From Loxodes magnus (taxonomy: Eukaryota; Ciliophora; Karyorelictea; Loxodida; Loxodidae): a DNA stretch of 64,000 nt. The DNA lies in NCBI GenBank assembly GCA_946699065.1, contig CAMPDV010000012.1:186001-250000 (forward strand), in the 5' to 3' direction. This document shows positions 36,251 through 50,189 of the stretch, one piece after another (the first letter of the stretch is position 1; every line of letters begins with the position of its first letter). The notes beneath the pieces were generated by a model. It was given only the letters and a program-made list of their open reading frames with translations, had not been told where the DNA came from and did no database searches. The position numbers and the translations under genes are program-made.

Positions 36251-36399
36251 TTTATTTTAAGAAAGGTGATCAATTAAAACTAAAAACTTACACTTTTATT
36301 AATAAGACAGGATATATACTTATTAGGAAGCATTAGTATAACTTTATATCTAATTATAATATGAGCAATTAATATTAGCCGCCTACTAAGATAATAGGA

Positions 36400-37690
36400 T
36401 GAAGTTAATTATTTTAAAACAATCTAAAGAACTTAGAAAATTAACATTTAATGATAATGGAGACATGATTTGAAGGATAAGAAGCTATGTTGGTAAATTA
36501 AAGGAAAATTGAAAGGAAAGAGAAAACTATTAAATAGTTTCGTTATATTAGTTCATAGGATTGCTGAAAAACTAGAAATTAACAGAGATTCATTCGTTAA
36601 TAAACGCATTGATAGATAATCTTAGATCTATTGTCAGCAATACATTAATTAAAGTAAATTTTAATGGAGTTTGATTAAATAACTTTTGATGCGAAAGATG
36701 ATTGTATATGCTTCCAAACTATCAGAAAAGATAAATGAAATTATAAAGTCAGTTGGATTATGCATAACGTACTTTTAGACATTCATATCTTTCTTGTACT
36801 TTTAAATGTTTAGCCTTATAAACGAGTCGATATATAAAATAATATTCTAGTCTACTACTCTAGTAATTAAAAAATAGGCTTCTCATTTTAGTCCATAAAG
36901 CTGAATTTCTAGCTTTTATTATTATTGCAGTTTAATGTATTTATTTAAAGATATTCCTTCAAGAAACTACCGCTCTTTTAAAGAAAATTTGCTCTATAGA
37001 GAATAAAACTGAAAGAGTAAACCAAAGAAAACCATTAAGTTTTGCAGTAAAAAAGCTTTTAAAACAAAATATTATAATCCACATTAATTCAGAAAAGATT
37101 GACAATAAATAAAGTGAAGCCAAATAAGTTAGCAACAGCTAATAGAATGAATAGCGATATTATAAATATAGATAGAAAGAAATAGAAGAAATTAACATAC
37201 TTTTGAGTAAAAGCAGAGAAAGTAAGCGGGCATTCTTTACATAACTTCTAGAAGGTAATTGAAACTAACTCTGACTATTTAGAAGAGTATAAAAAATTAC
37301 TGAAAAAAGAGCATAAAATATCGTGCATATACAAGATATGAAGGATTAGTAAGAGATAGGTAGAATTTACTATCTAAGGTGTAGATTTCTAAAGTAACCT
37401 TTCATTAGTAAATGAGAGCTAAAATAAAGAAGAACAAAAAAAATTTCTGAAAGGTTTACATATTTGTCGAGGTGATAAACCCTCAGATGTTACGATTCAG
37501 GGAAAAAACACAAGCCAAATGCCAGAAAAATAAAATTATCTTTATTAGTTTTAAGAAGGTAACATCAGAAGACTAAGAGAAGATGAAAATAATACAACTC
37601 TATTATTTACTAACTTTTAGTAAGCAAAAGTCATGCTAAAACTACAATCTTTTAGTCATGGTAATTTTTGTCCTATTACCTGATCTAATA
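36400..37690 (+). pseudogene. Unidentified coding-like region, unit 2 cargo
   Basis: G-first codons are strongly enriched at 37080-37230 (SEKIDNKQSEAKQVSNSQQ, RQKEIEEINILLSKSRESK). In a second frame they are enriched at 37250-37560 (IETNSDYLEEYKKLLKKEH, VEFTIQGVDFQSNLSLVNES, LHICRGDKPSDVTIQGKN). TGA reads as Trp in IYKI-W-RIS. At least one frameshift separates the two parts. No family is recognised. Confidence 0.35.
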
Positions 37691-38792
37691 TATGCCTTAT
37701 ATTAATTAATTAAGTTTATAATTAATAAAAGAAGCTTAATAGCAAATCATCAATCTTCCTTTTCTATTATTATTTTTACTTATTTAAGTTTAACTAATTA
37801 TTACTTTTAACAAAGTGTTTTATACCTTCTCTATATTATATTAAGCAAGCACTATCAAGTTTATAATTATCAAATAAATGCTATTCGATACTTATTAGCA
37901 AATAAGCATTAGTAACCCTCAAAATGTAATTGATATTTTTGCTTTATTCCTAGTTATATTATTTCTTAAGAATCTTACTAATCTTCACTTTTTATCTAAC
38001 CTATTATGATTATTAAGTCGTACAATATTATCCAAGTCTGCTTGCTAATAGCCTATGGATAAAAGAAATAATCATTTAATCTTTATAATTTTCCACCTAT
38101 TGGATAAATCTTTAGCAAAAGTTCCAATATTCATAGAATTTCTATTCCAGGAATTTGTTTGAAGGATAAAATTTTTTATTAGTTTTTTTCAAAAAGTCTT
38201 TAGCCTTTTTAGCATTATATTGCTTAATAACCAAACATATAATAAATTAAGTATACTAACTATTTCCACTTATAACTTAAAAGTTCTACTGTAGTATATA
38301 GATGTGCTATTACTAAGATATATGGTAGACAATCATTTAAATGTTATAAGTATATCTCTTATAGTCTTTAAATTAAAGCACTAAATATATAATACTAATA
38401 ACCTGCTTTGTTAAAATAAAGGGTTGCTAATAGTCTTAGTAACTGTAATATAATAATGCTAGGCTATTAAAATTAGGATATAGTGATTAGTTAATTAAGT
38501 TAGGTTGCTAATCTTATATCCTTGCTACTTTAATATCTAATTATTTGTCTATTTAGGTTAAAATAAGTTGCTACTAAAATAAGAAGCTTTTACTTCTTTT
38601 AAATATATTAAGGCTTAGTATTATTTGTAGTTATAGTGAGTGAGGTTTAATTAGGTTACTACATTTGAATAGCAATCAGTTGAGTAGATTCAAGATAGTA
38701 AGATCTAATAAAAAGTTTAGTCTAGTCTAGTAATATGTGAAGCTTAAAAAGTTACTTGAAGTTGCTGATTGGCAATTCCTTTAGATCTTGAT
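37691..38792. other. A+T-rich stretch, possible membrane segments
   Basis: No firm gene. One plus-strand frame near 38160-38260 reads hydrophobic (LLVFFKKSLAFLALYCLI), which could be a membrane segment of the following ORF or chance. Confidence 0.25.
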
Positions 38793-40330
38793 ATGATGAA
38801 TAAAGGAACATTAAAGAAAAGTCAGCAAGATGAAAAGTTAATTCTATTCTAATAAGAAACAGTGTTCTAAAAGACAGAGTAAGATATAAATTTCTATAGA
38901 CCAAATTTTAGTAAAAAGTAGAGAAAATTGAATGAAGCAAATAATAGACACTAAGAATGTCCTTAAAATTAAGATAAAGTGAGGTATTTGGACAATCTCA
39001 TATTTGTCATTAATTGCTTGACTGGCTTTGTCTATGAATTCATCTAAGAAATATTTGAAAGCCTCAAATACTTCCAAACGAGAGATTCTTTTTAGTGATG
39101 TTAATTTCTCTAAGGATTTCTAAAAATTTGAACTCTTTGATGAAGGCTGCTGAGAACATTAAATTGCTGTCTGATTTCTACTTAACTTCGTTGCTAGAAT
39201 TGCGATATGTTTGTAGTTAGAAATGCTTGATAAACAGAAAAAGAAAATATATAGAAGATTAATCAAGCTTTGGATGTTTTTTTCGCTCTATTTTGATGTA
39301 TATAATATTAAGCTTGATACCCAGATAAAAATCAAAGAAACTGAAAAAGATGAAATACTAAAAATAAAGCATTCCCAGTATGAAACATTATCTTTAAAAT
39401 AAAGCCACATCTTCAAAGATGGAAACAAAATAGACGGTTAGCTTTTAATCCAGACCTCATTTGATATAAACCGGTAGATTTGAAAAGAAGCTAAATATAA
39501 TTTAAAGATTATCTGATAAAACCATCAGAGATTTAGAAGAATTATTACTCTTGAAAAATATTTTGAGCTAAAGGAATTAAAAAAAGAAAAAAGTATAGGA
39601 ATATTCCATCAACGCAAGATATTTAAAATTAAAGAATCCCAATGAGCCTCCTATTGTTTTTAACATGCTGGATATAACTGCCAAGTAAAGCTGACTAGTA
39701 AAAAATGTTTAACCTGCCTGCTTTCAATTTTGTATTCTGCAAGTTTAGTCTCGGAGCTACGCTACAATCAGGAATTTAATCTAGTAGTAAAAAGATTCTA
39801 AGCAACTTTCTTCAAAAGGGAAGAAAAAAAATCAATCTAAGTTATAAGATTTAAAGATTAAGGATCATGTATATAATTTACTTATCTAATAAGTAGAATC
39901 TGGGGATTAAAACGAAAAACATTTGATAGATTTATTTTTAAGCTTTTCGTAAAAGAAAATAGACAACTTCATATTGTTCTTTTTTAGAAGATTTACAATA
40001 TTGAGGCTAGGAAGTAGATTTACCTTCAAAGTAGCTGCTTGGTTATATGAATCAATTAAGATAGTTAAGTTGTTGGTTCAATTTATTTCAGCTTATCAAA
40101 TTAAAAAAATTATGTTAAAGAAAGACAAGCTAAGTGTAAGAGCAAGGAACTACATATCAATGAGCAATAAATTGAAATGATCAGAGAAGAAAGCAAGTTC
40201 AGATTACCAAAAAACAACTTTAAAGTACTAGTCTCAGAGCTAATAAATTCATTAAAGTATTTAATTGATTATTTATTATATTGGAGCATTACTTAGAATA
40301 TAAAAAATAAACGCGTCTGAAAATTTTTGA
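38793..40330 (+). CDS. Unidentified ORF at the 3' end of unit 2 cargo
   Basis: Two ATGs (38793, 38796) open MMNKGTLKKSQQDEKLILFQ in a frame rich in GAA, GAT and GTG codons, through YLDNLIFVINCLTGFVYEF (possible membrane segment) to about 39090. The signal then moves one frame. From 39313 it continues without further shifts through KETEKDEILKIKHSQYETL, KDGNKIDGQLLIQTSFDI and CLTCLLSILYSASLVSELR to about 40330. TGA appears at RQI-W-KEA, II-W-QNH and SQ-W-ASY. No family is recognised. One frameshift makes function doubtful. Confidence 0.4.
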
Positions 40331-41029
40331 TTTAAGATAATTAAGAAAATGAAAACTTAAAGAGTGTGTACAATTATGCTACTTTGAGAATTTAAATCTC
40401 AATTATTGCATGAATATTTCAATCTAAATTTTATAAAGGCCATTGAATACTTGTAGTTCAAGAGAATTTACAATTTTTTGTTTTTTTTCAAAAGGACAAT
40501 TCTTAGATTTATAAATTCAAAGTAAACATTTTGACAACCCCTTTGGACATATACATTTCTCATTTATTCGCCGCTTTTTTATTTATGACTTTGATTAATT
40601 AAATTATAAAGACTTCGTTTTTTAATTTAGAAACACCGGAATTCTATAATTATTTAATTCTGTTTTAAAACTTTTGTTATTCTATTTTATATTAAGAAAC
40701 ATTTGTTAAACCACGCTCAATATCCAATCTGTAACTACTTGCAAACTTTAATATTTTTTAATTATCAAGCATGCCTTTTTGTTGCAATTGATTATTTTAA
40801 TTTATTAAGAAAAGTGATAATTTAGCAGCTATTTCATTCTAGTTCGTAAGTGATAGTCTTGAATCTTTTAATTAATAAACTTCAATTTAAGCTTTAAAAC
40901 TCTTATCTTGTAGATTTAATTTGCTTCTCGCTTTCATTATGTTTATTTAAATCCTTTCTTATTACTACTAAAGACTGTATTCTTTTTAAATCTTATGACT
41001 AAAGTCAACTAGACTAGGATTTATTGTGA
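40331..41029. other. A+T-rich junction before right arm of unit 2
   Basis: No gene is recognised. Similarity to the right arm of unit 1 begins at about 41030. Confidence 0.4.
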
Positions 41030-44000
41030 CATTAATTTTAGTTTTAAATAGCTTATATTAGCTAATCTAATACTTATATTATCTCATACTTATTACAAAG
41101 AAGCATATTATGTTAAGTTTACTCTTTCTATTAATTCAGAAAATAATAATAGAAGATAGTAAAAATATACTTCCTTTCTTAAAAGCTTATAATTTTCTTA
41201 ATAGCAAACAACTTATTTTAAGAAAGAGAGTATTAATAGTGGTAACTATGTTTTTTGGATAAGTATAGAATAATAGAAAAGAATTAAGTTTTTAGCTTTA
41301 AATAATCTAGAATAGTTTAGATATTATTAGATAGAAATGATAATTACAAAAATAACAAAATAATCAATATTAGTTTGCTATAAAAGAGAAACCTATCTAA
41401 ATGTATTAATTATAACTAATAAAGCTAAAAGGATAAAATATTAAGTATTTAATATACATAATTAAACATATTAAAGCTTATTTTAATAATAAAATTAAAT
41501 ATTACTATTTAATAATTGTAAGATAAAATTAGTGATACACCATTTCTAGATAGTTTTAATATTTACTTTATACTACTTATATTTATTACATTTATATATT
41601 TTGCTTAGAATCAACATTATAAGTAATAAATTATATTAGTTTATTATTTTAAGAGAGACCTTTATAAGTAAAAGGTTTTAATGAAATAGTAGTAAGAAAG
41701 TGGACAATTAAAAGATTTTATCTTATAAGTACTAAATTTAAATACTTGTTTTAAATAATTTGATGTTTTTTAATATAAATTCAAACTAATTAATAAGAAG
41801 CCTTATTTTATTTCTTTTTTTTATTAGTAAAAAGCTTAAATAAATCATTTTTTTGATTAAATGTAAGAGAAAAATAATAATTAATAACAGTAGATTTAAA
41901 AAATGGTAATATTTTATTTATCATTTAAAAGGGTCTATAAAGAAATAAGATTTGCTTATTAAGAGTCTTTGATTTAAAGCACAAATAAGTTGTAATTAAT
42001 AAATGCATATAAAGTTATTATAATAGGGGTATAATTCTTCGTTATAAAACTTTTGATTTAATAATCTATCCTTTTATTTAAAAGTAAAAAAATATAAAAT
42101 AATTAAAACTGTAAAAGTTTGTACACTATTAGTTTTATATCTGTCTAGTTTTAAGACAAAAATAGAATTTTTAAATCAATGTTTAAGAAAAAAGATATTT
42201 ATAAGTATGTTTAGTAAATAATTTAATTGTATTGTATTGAAATTAATTAAGTAAAATTTATTGAGTTATTTTAATTAAAAAGTTATTGAAGTAAGTTATA
42301 AAAATTAAAATGGAGAAAAAACAAATGGAGAAAAAAGAAAAGCAATTTATTAAAAGTATTTTTTTAAGAAAACTCCTAAGAGCGAGAAACCACATTCTAG
42401 GGAAAGTATCTCTACTTCATTTTAAGTATGAAATTCTGCCCAACTTATGCTACTAAAAGTTAATAAATAAGATCAGTTATGACCAAAGTAAAGGTATTTC
42501 TTTTATATTTTTTAGACTAAGTCATTAATATCACTTCAGCTGTGTTATCGGTAGCCATATCAAGTGACCTGAATTGAATTGTATCAGGTTCAGGATATCC
42601 TGAAAAATCGATAAAGATCTGGAATTTCCAGACAGGTGCTCTCCTAAGAACTTTAACAGGGCATATACATGTAGTTAGATCGGTGGTAATCTCCCCAGAC
42701 TCTAGATATATTATATCAGGATCTGAAGATACAACCATAAAGATCTGAAACTTGTAGACTGGTTCTCTCATAAGAACTATAACGGGGCATACTTATGATG
42801 TTTTATCGTTAGTAATCTCCCCTGACTCTAAATATATTATATCAGCATCTTCTGACTAAACCATAAAGATCTGGAATTTCCCTAATAGTACTCTCCTAAG
42901 AACTTTAACGGGACATATTGATGAAATTTACTCAGTAATAATCTCCTATGACTCTAGATATATTATATCGGCATCTGATGACAAAACTATAAAGATTTGG
43001 GATTTCTAGACTGGTTAGCTTGTGCGAACTCTTACTGGGCATTCAGAATATGTTTTATCGGTGATAGTTTCTAAGGATAATAGGTATATAATATCTGGTT
43101 CGGATGATAGGACTATTAAGATATGGGACTTCTCTTCTGGTTAGTGTATTCGTACTCTTTAAGGTCATACAGGTGCTGTACGTAGTATTCAGTTAAGTGT
43201 TGATTCAAGTGTTATATTTTCTGGTTCATGGGATAAAACAATCAAGATATGGAACTTTGATAAGGGTGAGTGTATATAGACTTTATAAGGGCATACAAAT
43301 CATATATCTTCTGTAGTACTGAGTGCTGATAATAAATGGCTGGTATCGGGAGCTAATGACAAGACAATTAGAAAGTGTAGGATTTCGAGTTGAGTAACTT
43401 GCTATTTGACTTAATTAAATTTTAAGATTAAAGATATAAATTAATGGTTATTCATTTAAATGAATGTTTAATGATAACTATGTTTTTTGTTATATGAAGT
43501 GTTTGCTTTATATGTATTTAAAAGTTGTATATTCTTAAATATCTTGGTTTAAAAAAAAGGTTGAGTATATAATATAGGTTATTGAAATTAGTGAGGTATG
43601 TTGATCTAAAGTGGTAATGTTTAAAAATATTAAAAATATATCTTTTGGTAAATGAAGACGTATAATAAGATTAAGTTTTATTTTATTCTATAAAATTTTA
43701 TGAATTTATTTTTAGATTTTGTAAAAATTTCAAGTTAAGTAAAAATTTTAATTTTTTTTGTGAAGTAGTTAAAATATTATTTATAAGGGCAAAGTTAGTT
43801 TATAATTTTGATTATTAATTAAAAAATTTAATTAAGTATTTTATTTATTTTATTTTGAATTAAATTTAGTTTTTGATTATTTATTTTTTATGATTGATAT
43901 TTAATACTGGATATTATTATTAATTATTATTTATGTAATATTATCTATTATTTAATAATATTTATTATTATAACTATAAAATTATAATTTTTATGTTTAA

Positions 44001-44690
44001 CATGCATTGTTTCCGATTAGAAATCTTTTTCTCTGGTAGTAAGTTTTATTTATTTTTCAATTTAAGAGTATGAATTTCTTGAAAAATAGTAAATTTGATT
44101 TTTTACTCAGCGCTTTATACTACCAAAGATTTCTTGGACGGAATAAATTTAATTATTTTGGGATAAAAGTACTAAATAGGAATAAAATTTCAAGAAAAAA
44201 TTTCAAATATAAAATATTTTTGAGAAAAAATAGGAATTGAAAAAAATTTTATTTTAAAGTAGAATTTGGAAATCTTTTTTGTTGAAATGGTATTTTTTAA
44301 AATAAAAAACATCTTTTTTGTTAGGAAAATTTTTTGATTTGAAAATTTTGAACAAAGTTTTTTGCTTTTGATTTAAAGAAAAAAACTTTGATAAAGTAAA
44401 TTATTTTTGAAATTATAAAAAATTATTGTTTATGTTTTGGAAAAAATTAAAATTATTAATTTTGAACTTCTTTTCGAGTAAATAAAAAAATTCGCTTTAA
44501 AAATTTTTAATGTTATAAAAATTTACTTAAAAGAAAAGGATCTCAAGAAAAAAGGAGATATAAGAAAATAAACCATGAAATCGTGAAAATATTATCCTTT
44601 TTTCACTCTGAGTTATATGCTACAAAAGACTTTCAGGATGGATAAATCCTATTCTTAAAGGGATAGAATTTTAAAAGATTTGAAAAGTTT
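41030..44690. repeat. Right inverted arm of unit 2
   Basis: It is collinear with 12530-16060 and inverted relative to 23680-27710. The inner spacer (41030-42309) and the 3' flank (43394-44690) are A+T-rich without recognised genes. At 43830-43990 there is an A/T-word tract but no SINE-like module. Confidence 0.75.
42310..43393 (+). CDS. WD40-repeat protein, copy 4 (seven blades)
   Basis: Exon 1 is 42310-42493, the intron 42494-42515 (22 nt) and exon 2 42516-43393. The spliced length is 1062 nt, in frame throughout. It shares the MEKKQMEKKEKQ duplication with copy 3 of the same unit, but with CAA (42322-42324) where copy 3 has TAA. Seven blades include [11 protein letters not shown](TGA)-NLQTG and [16 protein letters not shown]. 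The last blade has TGT in place of the Trp codon (RKC instead of RKW). The stop candidate TGA is at 43391-43393. Exon 1 and the intron match the other copies closely. It is probably functional, and no interaction partner can be inferred. Confidence 0.88.
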
Positions 44691-46289
44691 TTAATTGAAT
44701 TTTAAGAAGTAAATATAAAAAATAAATGACAATTTTAGGATGAAACAAAATTAGTAAAAAAAATCTCTATAAGAGTGCTTACCGTTTATAATAGGTATTA
44801 TGAATTGTTAAAAAACTAATCTAAAGGAGTTTAAAAATCCATTTATAAAAATATGAACAGTCAAATAGAAAAAATTAGGTAATGCATCTGTAACAATAAA
44901 TTTTAGGCCAATCTACAAAGAATCCAAAAAAGTAATTAAACAAGGATCTAAATAATATATCTAACCTAACTTTATCAAATATACTAACAAGAACTTATTC
45001 ATCAAGTTTAAAAAACTGATTTATTATAATAACAAGAAAAATATTAAAAATTTAAAAAGATGAGGAAAAGTGCTTTGAAAAGATCTTACTACGAGCAATT
45101 TATCTGTTTTTTAATTTGCGAAAAGATGTTAATTTAGAAGGGAAAACGGAGTTTTTAAGAAAAATTGCAATATTAAGTATTTTTTATCTTTAAATTTTTT
45201 CTCATTTCGTAATATTAAAAGGAATAGCTTTAAAGATAAACTTTCTGATTATAAGCAACTTGAAATCTACTATGTATATAGAAAATTGATTTTGTTTATT
45301 AATCTTAAAATTTGAATTTCTAATGAAGCTATTTTATTAAAGTTGAAACATTTGTAAAAATTGATTGATTATTTATCATATAAAAAACATTTGCTAGTAA
45401 ACTATATAAATAATTTGAATATATGCAAAATTATAAAAATCTCCAACTTTCTTGTAAATTATCTTATATTTCCATCTTAAGAATAAAATTATATTCTAAT
45501 ATTAAATAATACGAATTACCAAAATGAAAGTGTAAATAATTAAGAAATCAATATACCTTAATTATATCAAAAAGGTTAAAAGAAAAGCTTTAATCTTTTG
45601 TATTAATTAAAATAATATACAAAGTGTAATTTAATAACTATTATAATTATATCTATAAAAAATAGGAAATATTTTGTACAATATAAAAAGAAACATATAT
45701 AGCATAATAAAAAGCAAAGTTTCTACTAAGCCGATAATGTTAATAGTACACAATTTCCCAAATAATCTTAATAATGAGCTATTTTTGTTATATTCTAAAT
45801 TATTAGACAACTAAATTATAATTTTTAATTTAAGCATTCCATTAATAAATATTTGCTTTAATATACAATATAGTATTTTTTAATTTAATATACTAAATAT
45901 TCATAAGCATAAAACATTTAAAGTGGCTTAATAATATGATTTTTAAAAGATTAAGCACTTATTTAAATTTATAATATCTTATCAAGAAATTAAATTAAAA
46001 TGTTTTAATATTCATTTTCTAATTAAATGGTCATTGTTTATTGTTCATTTATCTATTTGATTGATATTTAAAGATTGTAATTATATTTATTAATAAAGTA
46101 TGATATTAACTGAAAATTGCTAGATATTTAAAGATAAAAACTTAATTATTAAAACAATTCTTATCTAAGATAAACAGTGATAAGATGATATTATAGCTTA
46201 AAAAGAAAATTTTTTCTTGCAAATTGATTTATAAAAAAAAAACTTAATTTCATATGAGATTAATTGAAGATGTGCAAGAATTTGAGGAA
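44691..46289 (+). pseudogene. Broken copy of the ORF at 16262-17050 and flank
   Basis: It is collinear with 16061-17690. The ORF corresponding to 16262-17050 has lost its start context and one base of an A run near 44930, with further indels near 45165, so the frame is not kept. The rest up to the LINE is A+T-rich and near-identical to unit 1. Confidence 0.4.
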
Positions 46290-49045
46290 ATATAAAATAA
46301 ATAAGTTATAAGATGCAATATATCGTCAAAAATATTTATAATCTTTCCTGCAAACTTATCTAGAATTCTTTTAGATAGTTTAAGATAATCTTGAAGTTTA
46401 ATATGAATTTATCAAAAATAACATCTAATACAATGCTGATTAAACATTAGGATCCTTTATTCCAGACAAGTTATAACAAATTTCCTCGAGATTTTATTAA
46501 GAAATATGTAGGCCTAAAAGGGCTAACTCAATATATAAGAAGCATACATTACATATGGAAGAATAAACTAATAAGTAACTAATATTCATGAAAAAGTGAA
46601 ACGATATTCTGAATGACTTCTAGTCTAATTTGTGAAAGTTTGAAAAAATAAAGTAAAAAAGAAACTTTTACTTCTAAATGGAGATGCTAAAGAATTATTT
46701 TAATATACTAAGAAAATTAAAAACCCTAAAAAAAATAAATTAAATGAACTTTAATTAAGAAATCAAAAATGAATCCATTGATTCATGGAAGAATTGTATT
46801 TTTAACAAACATTCTAATCTAACTAAATAATAAATAAATCTTAGTAATTAAATAATAGATAAAATATAAGATAGTATTTAAGAAATTAATGATTATCAAC
46901 TCTCATATTTATAAGGATTTTATCTTTTTACCATACAAGAAATACAAAAAATTATAAAAGAAATTACGAATGGAAAAGCAGCTGGTCCAGACAGAATAAA
47001 AAGTGAACTTCTGAAATATGGTGGATAATATTTGTTAATAATTCTTCACTCTTTTCTGAATAATATGTTAAGATTTGGAAAAATCCCTTAGGAATTAAAT
47101 GCATTGTCGGTAATTCCAATATTTAAAAAAGGAAATAAAGATGATTGGAAAAACTGACTACCTGTCTCTCTTATTAATATTATTATAAAACTATATGATA
47201 AAGCTTTAACAAAAAGACTATACAATCTGATTTATTAGAGTAATTTGATTCACCCTTCATAAATGGGATTTATACAAATTAGATAAACAACTTAATAAAT
47301 TTGAATAATATGACAAATAATTGATAACTATCGGAAAAGTACTAAAAGTAAGACTAAATTGATAGCAACACTGATAGATTTGAAAAAATGTTTGACTCAA
47401 TAGAAAGAAGACTCTTGTTTGATTAACTTAAGAGAGTTAAACTACCACTTGGAATAATAATAGCTTTAAAATCTTTTTACAAAAACCTAAATTCTTCATT
47501 TAAAATAGAGGAAAGAACGCCAGAACATTATAATGTCAACAATGGAGTTATGTAAGGAAGTTCTCATGGACTAGTTTTAGCATTGATTTATTATGACATA
47601 GTAATTAGATATCTGGAAAGTAAAAGTACTTAATTGGAATTCAAATGCTAGGATTCAAGTATTAGCTTCGCATGCAGATGATGAGCAGATGATCTGATTC
47701 TTCTTTCCAGAACTTCAAAGTAAATGCAGGAGTTAATAAATGAAACAAGTAAGCATTTTTACATAAACTCACTTAAAGATCAATGTTATCAAATCTGAAT
47801 GCATCTAAATTTTAAATAAACATTATAAATAATAAAATTTAAATTTATGATTAGATAATTAACCAATTATTTAAAAGGAACTAGTTACATATTTAGATGT
47901 AATGCTACATTAGAAGAAGAGTTTTAATCCTTATTGTAGAGAAGTCGTGATCAAGTATTTAGTCGCAACGAAAATAGCTGTTTTTTAGCTTAATAAGATA
48001 TTAGAATGTGACTTCTTGACATTTTAAAACTTTATGCAGATTTTTTACACTACCTAAAGTAGAATATGGAAGAGAGCTAGCACCATGGTGTATTCAAAAA
48101 GGAATAACTGGAGTTTTGAATAGAATTGAATCACGTATGAGAATGATTTAAAGAAAAGCATTTGAAGCAGCAACTTCATCATTAATAAGTTATGTTTCAT
48201 AGATTTAATCTGGTTATCTTTCAAACACATTATGGCAATAAAGTTTTTTAAATTCTATTATAAAATGAAATAAGAATGTATTGATTTTCCAACATCGACA
48301 ATAGACTCTCTTTTCATTACCAACTGAAAAAAAGGATTTCAATACTATGATCAAGTTTAGCAATTATCAGACCTCCATAGTATCGACCTGTAGAATTCCA
48401 AGATTAGTGCAAATTAAAAAATTTATTCTAAATATATAAGAGAACAAAATACAATAATATTTCTATAATACAGCTACTCAAAAGTTTAAGAGAATGAAAA
48501 TAGCTAAAATATATACTGAACAGTTCAGTAATCTTAACCGATTTCCAGTAATTATTAGCACTAAGTTGAACATATAGTTTAGACAAGAAATTATCAGTAT
48601 ATATAAACTAGAATCCAATCTTATAATTTTAGAAAAAAAGATCTTCATTATCCTATTGATAATCCCTACTGTATGTGTGGAGAATATGATAAAATTGAGC
48701 ACATTTTTAAATTTATATACTATTCTAATACAAGAGATTGACTATCGTAAAAGATGATTAAGGACTTATAAACTCTCTTCCGAATATTTATTTGGGATAT
48801 TTAGATTTATAAATAAAAATATTTCACAAGAAACTTATATCAAGAAGATTAGATTATTAGAAATGGAAAAAGTAAAAAAGGAAGAAATAAATGAGAGACT
48901 ATAACAAGAGTAATTAAAAATTGATGAGATCGAGATTATAATTAAAAAATATTAAAAACATTTACTAATGTCTATAATTAAAGGAAGCAATTCATGCAGT
49001 TATAGATGTCAAAAACTCTTTTAATTTAAATTTAAATAAACAGTT
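46290..49045 (+). mobile_element. LINE-like retrotransposon copy, 5'-truncated (second plus-strand copy)
   Basis: It is near-identical to 17690-20390 and in the same position relative to the right arm, so it was duplicated together with it. It retains the sequence after GKAAGPDRIKSELLKYGG (near 46976) that unit 1 lost. The motif-B-like NNGVMQGSSHGLVLALIYYD is readable near 47537-47597, followed by the ADD region with the same 11-base duplication, and CMCGEYDKIEHIF near 48672. The motif A frameshift is shared. It is non-functional. Confidence 0.8.
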
Positions 49046-49807
49046 TCATACAATAACTCTTTTATTAAATTGAAATATTATTACTAAATAGCTAAATATA
49101 TACCATTTATTTTTATAAATAAATATTAAAATTTAGGTTCTAAAAACTAATTAAATTGCTAATGAAGCCATTTAAAGAAATCTTTATTTAACTATAATTA
49201 ATAAAAGATAGAGAATATAAAGGAAGAAGTATCTAAAAGGAATTTAAGTTTTAAGTAAACCAAAGGAAACTTTAACTTTATTACTTTACTAGATAAAATT
49301 CTAAATAATAGCAAAATATAGTTAAAATAATCCTTTATAATAATAAGATATTAATATTAAAAATACTATCTAAAATCTAAAATAATTAAATAATTATATG
49401 TTTAGCTAAAATTAATTATCTTTGTATCAATTTAAAACTAATAAAGAGGATGCTTTTCATAATTTTGATAAGAGTTTTAAATAATTGGTTAACAATAAGC
49501 ATTTGATTACTATATTATAAAAATATAAAGATTCACATTTGATAATTAATGTCTACAATAATTAAAACAATAATTTAGTTAATTAAAAAGTAAATATAGT
49601 TAAACATATCTTTAGAGATAACTGTATAAAATAAAATTAATAAAGAATTATAAATAATTATAAATTTATTGAATATATAATTTTTAGTTCTAAATAATAT
49701 AAGTAATTATAATAATAATCTTAACTAACTTTTATTATATTTTAAAGTTAAGTATAAATTATTAATTTATATATCAAAATTTAATTAAACTTATTATTAA
49801 ATTAAAT
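49046..49807. other. A+T-rich gap between tail-to-tail LINEs
   Basis: It matches 20391-21137 and then meets the 3' end of the minus-strand LINE. No gene is seen. Confidence 0.5.
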
Positions 49808-50189
49808 TTAAACTAAAAGAGTTTTTTGACGTCTTTAATTGCAAGAATTCCTTCTTTCAATTATAGACGTTAGTAAATGTTTTTAAATTGTTTTTTAATC
49901 TTATTTACATCTCATCATTTTTCTTTAATTGATTCTTCTTTCTATTCATCTTTAGCTTCTTCCTTTTTTGCTTTCTCCATTCCTAGAATCTCAAGTCTCC
50001 TTGTCATTAGCTTCTTATGAAATATTTTGATCTATAAGTCTAAATACTCCAATTTAGATCTTGAAAATGAGTTTAGATATTCTTGATCGTATAGTATAAG
50101 GCGCCTTAAGTCATAATTTCCGATCTTTTCCGATAATCAATTCATTATATTAGAATAGTACACACATTTAAAGATATGCTCAAAAGTTT

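Noticed and set aside
38844..39077. Minus-strand 77-codon ORF (MEVFEAFKYFL)
   Set aside because: The plus strand here has stronger G-first codon periodicity and an ATG-led frame, so the minus-strand frame is its shadow.
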